Origin: Amycolatopsis suaedae
Lineage (GTDB): Bacteria; Actinomycetota; Actinomycetes; Mycobacteriales; Pseudonocardiaceae
Direction of reading: 5' to 3'
Assembly (NCBI RefSeq): GCF_004214935.1
Contig: NZ_SFCC01000011.1
Span: forward strand, 186,001-250,000
Length of the DNA: 64,000 nt
Below the pieces are notes generated by a model that saw only the letters and a list, made by a program, of their open reading frames with translations, was not told the origin of the DNA and did not search any database. The position numbers and the translations under genes are program-made. This document shows positions 55,340 through 62,015 of this stretch, in pieces (position 1 is the first letter of the stretch; every line of letters starts with the position of its first letter).

Positions 55340-56187
55340 CCGAGCAGGCCCGCCAGGGTCTGGGCGTCCTCGGGTGCCTTGACCTTGATGTCGTTGTCGA
55401 AGTACACGTAGACGTCCCGCTTACGCCGCGGCGCGGCCCCGGCGACCCTGTGCTCGCCGGGGCTGCCGCCGCGGTGCCACTTCTTGATCAGCCCGGCCCA
55501 GTACTCGAGGGCCGTGTCGCTGTAGCCGCTCTCGTACAGCTTCTCGTCGCCGTGCAGCCGTACGTAGACGAAGTCCGCCGTGACGTCGTCCAGGCGCGGG
55601 AAGGTGCCGGCCGTGTCGGCGACGACGAGCCCGATCTCGTTGTCCCGCAACAACTTCACGGCTTCCTTGGTGCGGAAGCTTTCGTGCCGGACCTCCAGCG
55701 CGTGCCGCAGCCGCCGGTTCGGTCCGGGCTTGGTGTACGGCTCGCCCTTGAGCTTGTCGTCGTGTTTCCTGGCCAGGCTTGCCGCGGCGCGGGTGGTGCG
55801 GGGCAGCAGGTCGAAGAACGCCGTCAGGCGGCCGGCGTCGAACGCCAGCCGTGGCGGCAGCTGCCACAGGAACGGTCCTAGCTTGTGGCCCAGCGCGAGC
55901 ACGCCGGAGGCGTAGAAGTTGGCCAGCGGTGTCTCGACGTCCCGCAGTCGCTTCATGTGCGTGATGAACCGGCCGCCCTTGACGGCGAACAGGAAGTCGT
56001 CCGGTGTCTCGTCGAACCAGCCGCGGTAGCGCTCCGGCCGTTGCAGGGAGTAGAAGGAGCCGTTGATCTCGGCGCTGTTCATCCGCCGCGACAGGTACTC
56101 CAGCTCGCGGCGCTGCGGCAGGCCCTTGGGGTAGAACACCCCGCGCCACGGCCCGTACCGCCAGCCCGAGGTGCCCACCCTGATCAT
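55336..56187 (-). CDS. DUF72 family protein (YecE-like)
   Basis: A 283-residue TIM-barrel-like DUF72 protein. MIRVGTSGWRYGPWRGVFYP, EYLSRRMNSAEINGSFYSLQ, FLFAVKGGRFITHMKRL and FVYVRLHGDEKLYESGY are family signatures. The end, DVYVYFDNDIKVKAPEDAQTL, closes the barrel. The function is unknown. Start ATG 56187. It lies 37 bases after the XPB gene on the same strand. Confidence 0.9.
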   Translation of the reverse strand: MIRVGTSGWRYGPWRGVFYPKGLPQRRELEYLSRRMNSAEINGSFYSLQRPERYRGWFDETPDDFLFAVKGGRFITHMKRLRDVETPLANFYASGVLALGHKLGPFLWQLPPRLAFDAGRLTAFFDLLPRTTRAAASLARKHDDKLKGEPYTKPGPNRRLRHALEVRHESFRTKEAVKLLRDNEIGLVVADTAGTFPRLDDVTADFVYVRLHGDEKLYESGYSDTALEYWAGLIKKWHRGGSPGEHRVAGAAPRRKRDVYVYFDNDIKVKAPEDAQTLAGLLG

Positions 56188-56224
56188 TGCCGGGTACTAG
56201 CCGCGAACGCCGTGGGCTAAACCC

Positions 56225-57862
56225 TCACAGGAACGCGTCGGCGTCGCGGATGGTGTAGGCGTAGCCCTGCTCGGCGAGGAACCGCTGGCGGTGGGCTGCG
56301 TAGTCGGTGTCGACCGTGTCGCGGGCGACGACCGAGTAGAAGTGCGCCTGCCTGCCGTCGCCCTTGGGGCGCAGCAGTCTGCCGAGCCGCTGGGCCTCCT
56401 CCTGGCGGGAGCCGAAGGTGCCCGACACCTGCACGGCCACCGACGCCTCGGGCAGGTCGATGGAGAAGTTCGCCACCTTCGACACCACCAGTGTGTTCAG
56501 CTCGCCCTTGCGGAAGGCGTCGAACAGCTTCTCCCGCTCGGCGTTGCGGGTGGAGCCCTGGATGACCGGCGCGTCCAGCTCGGCGCCGAGTTCCTCCAGC
56601 TGGTCGAGGTAGGCCCCGATCACCAGCGTCGGCTCGCCGGCATGCTTGTCCACAATGGACTTGATGACCTTGGTCTTGGTGCGGGCGGTCGAGCAGATCC
56701 GGTAGCGCTCGTCGGACTCGGCGGTGGCGTAGTTCAGGCGCTCGTTCTCGGTGAGCGTCACGCGGACCTCGATGCACTCGGCGGGCGCGATCCAGCCCTG
56801 CGCCTCGATGTCGCGCCACGGGACGTCGAACCGCTTCGGCCCGATGAGGGAGAACACGTCGCCCTCGCGGCCGTCCTCCCGCACCAGCGTGGCGGTCAGC
56901 CCGAGGCGGCGGCGGGACTGCAGGTCGGCGGTCATCCGGAACACCGGCGCGGGCAGCAGGTGCACCTCGTCGTAGACGATGAGGCCCCAGTCACGGGAGT
57001 CGAACAGTTCGAGGTGCCGGTACTCGCCCTTGGTCTTGCGGGTGACGACCTGGTAGGTGGCGATGGTGACCGGGCGGACCTCCTTGCGCTCGCCGGAGTA
57101 CTCGCCGATCTCCTCCTCGGTCAGCGACGTGCGGGCCACCAGCTCACGCTTCCACTGCCTGCCCGCGACGGTGTTGGTGACCAGGATCAGCGTGGTCGCC
57201 CCGGCCTGCGCCATCGCGGCCGCGCCGACCAGCGTCTTGCCCGCGCCGCAGGGCAGCACGACGACTCCGGACCCGCCCGCCCAGAACGCGTCGGCGGCCT
57301 GCCGCTGGTACTCACGCAGCGACCAGCCCTCCTCGGCGAGCGCGATCGGGTGTGCCTCGCCGTCGACGTAGCCCGCGAGGTCCTCGGCAGGCCAGCCGAC
57401 CTTCAGCAGCATCTGCTTGAGCCTGCCGCGTTCGGAGGGGTGCACGACGACGGTGTCCTCGTCGATGCGGGCACCCAGCATCGGGCTGATCTTCTTGTGC
57501 CGGGCCACCTCCTCCAGCACGGCGCGGTCGGTGGTGGTCATCACCAGGCCGTGCGCGGGGTGGTTGGCGATCTGCAGCCTGCCGAAGCGGCCCATGGTGT
57601 CGACGACGTCGATCAGCAGCGGCTGCGGCACGGGAAAGCGCGAGTGGGTGGTGAGGGCGTCGACGACCTGCTCGGCGTCGTGCCCGGCGGCGCGGGCGTT
57701 CCACAGCGCCAGCGGCGTGATCCGGTAGGTGTGGACGTGCTCGGGAGCACGTTCCAGCTCGGCGAACGGCGCGATGGCGATCCGTGCGTCGTCGGCTCGG
57801 TCGTGGTCGACTTCGAGCAGCACGGTCTTGTCGGACTGGACGATCAGCGGGCCATCGGTCAC
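56225..57862 (-). CDS. XPB-type DNA repair helicase
   Basis: A 545-residue superfamily 2 helicase. The N-terminal domain (1-170) resembles the XPB damage-recognition part. Motif I is LPCGAGKTLVGAAA, motif II DEVH, motif III LTATLVREDG (with RED nearby as in XPB), and motif VI QEEAQRLGRLLRPKG. XPB of bacteria unwinds DNA 3'-5' and pairs with a Bax1-like nuclease in archaea; none is seen here. GTG 57862 follows AAGGAGG closely. It is widespread in actinobacteria. Confidence 0.94.
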   Translation of the reverse strand: MTDGPLIVQSDKTVLLEVDHDRADDARIAIAPFAELERAPEHVHTYRITPLALWNARAAGHDAEQVVDALTTHSRFPVPQPLLIDVVDTMGRFGRLQIANHPAHGLVMTTTDRAVLEEVARHKKISPMLGARIDEDTVVVHPSERGRLKQMLLKVGWPAEDLAGYVDGEAHPIALAEEGWSLREYQRQAADAFWAGGSGVVVLPCGAGKTLVGAAAMAQAGATTLILVTNTVAGRQWKRELVARTSLTEEEIGEYSGERKEVRPVTIATYQVVTRKTKGEYRHLELFDSRDWGLIVYDEVHLLPAPVFRMTADLQSRRRLGLTATLVREDGREGDVFSLIGPKRFDVPWRDIEAQGWIAPAECIEVRVTLTENERLNYATAESDERYRICSTARTKTKVIKSIVDKHAGEPTLVIGAYLDQLEELGAELDAPVIQGSTRNAEREKLFDAFRKGELNTLVVSKVANFSIDLPEASVAVQVSGTFGSRQEEAQRLGRLLRPKGDGRQAHFYSVVARDTVDTDYAAHRQRFLAEQGYAYTIRDADAFL

Positions 57863-57933
57863 GCCCTCCTTTATACGTGTGGGCCGACACGACCACTATC
57901 GCGGCGGGGTCGGGGGGTGACAGGATCTTGGGC

Positions 57934-58485
57934 GTGTATCCCCATCCGCCGCCTCCGCCGAAACGCGGGCTCGGTGCCGGGGCCAAGGTCGGCATCGCCA
58001 TCGGCACCGTCGCGCTGACCGTGGGACTGACCGCGATGGCCGTGGTGTTCGCGCTGGAGATGAAGCGCGTCGGCAGCCCGGAGGTCAGCGACTGCGTCCG
58101 CATCCTCGACGACAGCGGTGAACGCAGCGAGTTCAGCACGGTGGATTGTGATGACGACGCGGCGATCTACCGCGTCGAGGCCAAGCCGGAACCGGGAATG
58201 CCGTGTCCCGACGGCGACTACGTCGAGTTCGAGTTGCTGGAGAAGCCGGTGCGGTCGCTGTGCCTGGCGTTGAACGTCAGCGACGGCGACTGCCTGTCTG
58301 AGATCACAGACACCACCCGGACGACGAAGGTCGCGTGTGGCGAGGTGCGTGCCGAGAGCCGGGTGACGGTGCACCGGGACGTCCAGGCCAGGGACGTGTG
58401 CGGGCCGAAGGAGACCGGCTTCGCCTACCTGCGGCCCGCGCGCACCGTCTGCCTGACGCCGACTCCGCCGAAGACCCGGGTCTAG
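57934..58485 (+). CDS. LppU/SCO3897-like membrane-anchored protein
   Basis: A 183-residue protein. A short proline-rich N-terminus (VYPHPPPPPKRG) precedes one transmembrane helix (about 17-38) and an outer domain with six cysteines in DCVRILD, TVDCDDD, GMPCPDG, SLCLALN, GDCLSE and RDVCGPK. This cysteine layout resembles the LppU/SCO3897 family. GTG 57934 was chosen as the first start giving the proline lead; the longer reading overlaps the XPB promoter. Function unknown. Confidence 0.75.
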   Translation: MYPHPPPPPKRGLGAGAKVGIAIGTVALTVGLTAMAVVFALEMKRVGSPEVSDCVRILDDSGERSEFSTVDCDDDAAIYRVEAKPEPGMPCPDGDYVEFELLEKPVRSLCLALNVSDGDCLSEITDTTRTTKVACGEVRAESRVTVHRDVQARDVCGPKETGFAYLRPARTVCLTPTPPKTRV

Positions 58486-59894
58486 GGCGCTCCGAACCAC
58501 CGCTCGGCGGCTTCGCCCGGGTCGCCGTCGCCCGCCCAGGCGACGTAGCCGTCCGGCCGGAGCAGGACCGCGGGTGCGTCCAGCGGCGCGAACGGAACTC
58601 TGGCGACCCTGGGGTGAGCGAGCTTGACGTTCGCGCCGCCGTCGAGCAGAACGGGCCGGCCGCGGTGCAGCAGCGGGGCGAGCCGCCCGCTCGGGTCGGG
58701 CAGCCTGCCGCCGGTGAGCGGGTGGTCGCCGGGCAGGTCGTAGCGCAGGTCGAGGCCGGACATCAGACCGGCCAGCCTGGTGTTGACCTCCGGCAGCCGG
58801 GTCAGCTCGGTCAGCATTTCCCGCAACGCCGCGGCGTCGGTGTCCGGCTCGGGACTGGCCACGACCCGCTGGGCGCTGGTGTGCCGCAGCACCCGCGCGG
58901 CCGCCGGGTGGCGCTCGGCCTGGTAGGTGTCGAGCAGGCCGTCCGGTGCCCAGCCCTGGACCGTGGCGGCGAGCTTCCAGCCGAGGTTGAACGCGTCCTG
59001 CACGCCGAGGTTGAGGCCCTGCCCGCCCAGCGGCGGGTGGATGTGCGCGGCGTCGCCCGCGAACAGCACGCGGCCGTGCCGGTAGCTCGTGAGCTGCCGC
59101 GTGGCGTCGCTGAACCGGGAGGCGTTGCGGACCTCCGCGAGCCGGGTTCGGGTGCCGTACACCGCGTGCAGCACGGCCTCGATCTCGGCGTGGCTGACCG
59201 GTGTCCTCGGCGGGTCGGTGAGCCGGTTGTCGCCGAAGGTCAGGCGGTACTCGTCGCCGTGCAGCGGGACCAGCATCGCCCAGTAGTCGCCTGCGCGCTG
59301 GGTCATGCCGCTGATGTGGTCGGCCGCGGTGGGGACCGTCTCGGAGGTGGCGGAGAGCCGGATGTCGGCGAGGGCCGCACCGTAGGTCCCGCCGCGTCCG
59401 GGGAAGGGCAGGCCGAGCAGCCGCCGGACGGTGCTGTGCGCGCCGTCGCAGGCCACCAGCCAGCTCGCGGTGAGCGTCTCCCGGCCGGTGTGGACGGTGA
59501 CGTGGTCGTCGTGCTGCTCGACCCGTTCGACGGCCGAGCCGCGCCAGACCACTGCGCCGTTGGCTTCCGCGGCGGCCTGCAGCTCCTCCTCGACGATCCA
59601 CTGCGGGACGACGAGCGGCCGTGGGTACCGGGTGTTCCAGGGCGTGCAGTCCAGCGGTACCGGCAGCAGCGCGAAGTGCCCACCCGCGGACTCCCGTAGC
59701 GCCCGCTGGGCCAGTCGCGCGTGCAGGCCGCGCATGTCCAGCTGTTCGCGGGTGCGCGGCTGGAGCGCGCCGCCCTTCAGTTGCTCGACCCGTTCGCCGA
59801 GACGTTCCAGAACGACCGTGCGTACACCGGCCAGGGCGAGTTCGTTGGCGAGGGCGAGGCCCGTCGGGCCGGCCCCTGCGATGACGACGTCCAT
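58482..59894 (-). CDS. FAD-dependent aromatic hydroxylase-type monooxygenase
   Basis: A 470-residue flavoprotein of the PheA/TfdB group. The Rossmann motif is VVIAGAGPTGLALANEL. The DG motif is around VACDGAHSTVRRLLG, and the GD motif is FAGDAAHIHPPLGGQGLN. NAD(P)H-dependent hydroxylation of a phenolic or polyketide substrate is the family reaction; some relatives inactivate rifampicin or tetracycline. ATG 59894 has GAGAGGA 5 bases upstream; TTG 59912 lies before that site. It is divergent from a TetR regulator, which I infer controls it. Confidence 0.9.
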   Translation of the reverse strand: MDVVIAGAGPTGLALANELALAGVRTVVLERLGERVEQLKGGALQPRTREQLDMRGLHARLAQRALRESAGGHFALLPVPLDCTPWNTRYPRPLVVPQWIVEEELQAAAEANGAVVWRGSAVERVEQHDDHVTVHTGRETLTASWLVACDGAHSTVRRLLGLPFPGRGGTYGAALADIRLSATSETVPTAADHISGMTQRAGDYWAMLVPLHGDEYRLTFGDNRLTDPPRTPVSHAEIEAVLHAVYGTRTRLAEVRNASRFSDATRQLTSYRHGRVLFAGDAAHIHPPLGGQGLNLGVQDAFNLGWKLAATVQGWAPDGLLDTYQAERHPAAARVLRHTSAQRVVASPEPDTDAAALREMLTELTRLPEVNTRLAGLMSGLDLRYDLPGDHPLTGGRLPDPSGRLAPLLHRGRPVLLDGGANVKLAHPRVARVPFAPLDAPAVLLRPDGYVAWAGDGDPGEAAERWFGAP

Positions 59895-59908
59895 TGAGTC
59901 CTCTCGGT

Positions 59909-59930
59909 GCAAAAGTATACCGAGTGCAAA
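59909..59930. promoter_or_regulatory. Candidate TetR operator/promoter region
   Basis: TGCAAA occurs at 59909-59914 and 59925-59930, a 16-base period. Between them on the minus strand lies TATACT (59914-59919), a likely -10 for the monooxygenase. The 72-base gap between the divergent genes holds no other structure that I can see. Confidence 0.35.
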
Positions 59931-59966
59931 CTACTCCCGAGTGCTGAACTTGGCTAGAGTGGCCCG

Positions 59967-60602
59967 GTGGCAGGAGAGATCGGACTCCGTGAGCGGAAGA
60001 AGCTGCGTACCCGCCAGGCCATTTCGGACGCGGCCATCGCGTTGTTCCTGAAGTCGGGGTTCGACGCGGTGTCGGTCGCCGAGATCGCCGAGGCGGCGGA
60101 GGTTTCCAAGCGGACCCTGTTCGCCTACTTCCCGACGAAGGAGGACCTGGTCCTGCACCGCTTCGCCGACCACGAGACGGAGAGCGCGTGGTGTGTGCGG
60201 GAGCGAGCCGTCCGGCAGACGCCGCTGGCGGCGTTGCGGGCCCGGTTTCTCACCGGGCTGGCCGAACGGGAGCCGATCACCGGGCTGTGTGAGGTGCCCG
60301 AGGTGCGGGACCTGTTCCGGATGGTGCTCGAAACGCCCGCGCTGGCCGCGCGGATGCTGCAGTTCAACGCCGGTGCGGAGCGGGCGCTGGCCGAGGCGCT
60401 GCGCGAGACGGCCACGGTGTCGGCGCTGACCGCCCGGGTCGCGGCGGCACAGGTGGTGGCCGTCCAGTGGACGCTGGCCGTGGACAACCACAACCGCATC
60501 GTCGCCGGCCAGGCGGCCGACCAGATCTACCCGATCGCCGTCGAGTCGGCCCGGCAGGCCTTCGCGCTGCTGGCCCGCGGCCTGGAGCCCGAGGGCATCT
60601 GA
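59967..60602 (+). CDS. TetR-family transcriptional regulator
   Basis: A 211-residue regulator. The helix-turn-helix SVAEIAEAAEVSKRTLFAYFPTKEDLVLHRF is at about residues 37-67, followed by an all-helical ligand domain. GTG 59967 starts the frame. Its divergence from the FAD monooxygenase suggests it represses that gene until a phenolic or drug-like ligand binds. The ligand is unknown. Confidence 0.88.
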   Translation: MAGEIGLRERKKLRTRQAISDAAIALFLKSGFDAVSVAEIAEAAEVSKRTLFAYFPTKEDLVLHRFADHETESAWCVRERAVRQTPLAALRARFLTGLAEREPITGLCEVPEVRDLFRMVLETPALAARMLQFNAGAERALAEALRETATVSALTARVAAAQVVAVQWTLAVDNHNRIVAGQAADQIYPIAVESARQAFALLARGLEPEGI

Positions 60603-60615
60603 CCGCCCCGAAGCA

Positions 60616-60878
60616 CGTGAAGGCGGATGTGACTGCTGGGGCTGGTGTGGCGAAGTCGGGTGGTGTGCGTGGCGGTGGAGTTCATGTGCGGGAGGGTGGG
60701 ACTCGCGTGCACGAGGGTGGGACTCGCGGTGTCCGCGGGGCGGAAGACGTGTCTCAGGGTATGAACTCCACGCTCGTGCACGCGAGTTCTCCGTTCCGGC
60801 ACGCGAGTTCCACGCTCGCGCACGATCGGACTTTGCCGGGGTCTCTGACGTGAGACGTGATGAAGGTGGCCTTCACGA
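60616..60878. repeat. Compound repeat: 21-bp inverted array within GTGAAGG half-elements
   Basis: A unit of about 21-22 bases (core ACTCGCG and its complement) occurs twice forward (60686-60707, 60707-60728) and three times reversed (60761-60781, 60781-60802, 60802-60823) around a 32-base centre. Outside it are a diverged GTGAAGG start (60616) and a GAAGGTGGCCTTCAC arm (60864-60878) of the element also found at 52.3 kb. No gene is visible between 60603 and 60885. Confidence 0.8.
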
Positions 60879-60885
60879 GGCTTGG

Positions 60886-61851
60886 CTAGTGCCCGGGCAG
60901 CAGGGACTGCACGTCCAGGCGGGTGGACAGGGCGCCCGAGCCGTGCATGAGGTCGGCGACACGCTGCAGGCGCACGCCGCTCAGCGACGTCGGATAGGTG
61001 CCGAGGGCGACCAGCGACGCGGTGTTGCCGTCGATGCCGGCGAACGACGGCAGTGCCTTGCGGACGGCGGCCGGGTCGTCGGCGCGTTGCTGTGCCAGGC
61101 CGAGCAGGCGGCGGAACTCGGCGAGCAGGTTCGGGTTCTGCTTGGCGAACGCCTCGGTCGCCGCGTAGGCCGACATCGGGAACTCCGTGGTGGCGCCCCG
61201 CGCGGTGTCGGTCAGGACCCGCGCGCCCAGCTTCTCCTCGGCCGTCGTGATGTGTGGCTCGACCATCCAGGCCGCGTCGGCCTCGCCCTTCTGCAGTGCG
61301 CGCATCATCTCGCCGGGGTCCCGCTGCACGAACTTGATCTTCTCCGGCGCGACGCCCGCGGTCGCCAGGGCGGACCGGCTGGTCAGCGTGCCGAGACCGT
61401 CCAGGGTGTCGACGGCGATCCGCGGCGACCGCTTGGCGGCGGGCTTGTCGTAGGACGAATCCGGCAGGATCATCAGCGCCATCGAGTTGGCCCCTGCCGT
61501 GTACGCCTCGCCCTGTAGTTGCAGCGGCAGCCCCTGCGTCGCCGCGCGGAACAGGGCGAAGTCGCTGGCGAACGCCACGTCGGCCTCGCCGGACGTCAGC
61601 TTGGTCAGGCCGTCGTCGGGCGCGGCCTGCTCGATCAGCTCGATCCGCAGCCCGGCCCGTTCGAACAGGCCATCGGCGGTAGCCATTCGTAGGGGAGCGC
61701 TCTCGATCGGGTTACCGACAACGACACGGAGAGTGTTTCGTTCCAATGCGGGAGCTTGACGCGCTTGTTCGCCGGACCACAGGGAACAGGCGCTGATCGC
61801 GAACAGCACGATGACCTGCATCGTCACCGTCCGCCACCGTCTGCTGCTCAT
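60886..61851 (-). CDS. Orphan ABC-type substrate-binding lipoprotein (NMT1/SsuA-like)
   Basis: A 321-residue exported lipoprotein. The lipobox is FAISAC (Cys about 22). The periplasmic-binding fold of the NMT1/SsuA-TauA type is seen in LRVVVGNPIESAPLRMATADGLFERAGL, KLTSGEADVAFASDFALF and ALQKGEADAAWMVEPHI. ATG 61851 has GAGAGGG upstream. No permease or ATPase gene is adjacent. It is divergent from a sensor kinase, so it may deliver a ligand to that sensor and not to a transporter. The ligand is unknown. Confidence 0.88.
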   Translation of the reverse strand: MSSRRWRTVTMQVIVLFAISACSLWSGEQARQAPALERNTLRVVVGNPIESAPLRMATADGLFERAGLRIELIEQAAPDDGLTKLTSGEADVAFASDFALFRAATQGLPLQLQGEAYTAGANSMALMILPDSSYDKPAAKRSPRIAVDTLDGLGTLTSRSALATAGVAPEKIKFVQRDPGEMMRALQKGEADAAWMVEPHITTAEEKLGARVLTDTARGATTEFPMSAYAATEAFAKQNPNLLAEFRRLLGLAQQRADDPAAVRKALPSFAGIDGNTASLVALGTYPTSLSGVRLQRVADLMHGSGALSTRLDVQSLLPGH

Positions 61852-61956
61852 CCGTGCCCTCTCAGCTACCGAGAGAATCGCCTTCCGCCCTGGAGCTTAG
61901 GCGGCCGGGGCAATACCATCGCCGCAAGGCGGCGCACGCGTACGGCGACTATCGCG

Positions 61957-61991
61957 CTACTCTCAAGTTAACTACTCTCCAGTAGGTTACT
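61957..61991. promoter_or_regulatory. Repeats upstream of the sensor kinase
   Basis: CTACTCTC is repeated at 61957-61964 and 61972-61979. An imperfect inverted repeat, AGTTAACTACT (61966-61976) with AGTAGGTTACT (61981-61991), has a 4-base loop and 9 of 11 pairs. It lies 25-50 bases before the start and is more AT-rich than its surroundings. It may be an operator. Confidence 0.4.
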
Positions 61992-62015
61992 GCCTGGAGA
62001 AGCAAAGGACGTCAG

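Noticed and set aside
60686..60823. CRISPR or tandem coding repeat
   Set aside because: Units run in opposite directions and abut without spacers. No open frame with sensible composition crosses them.
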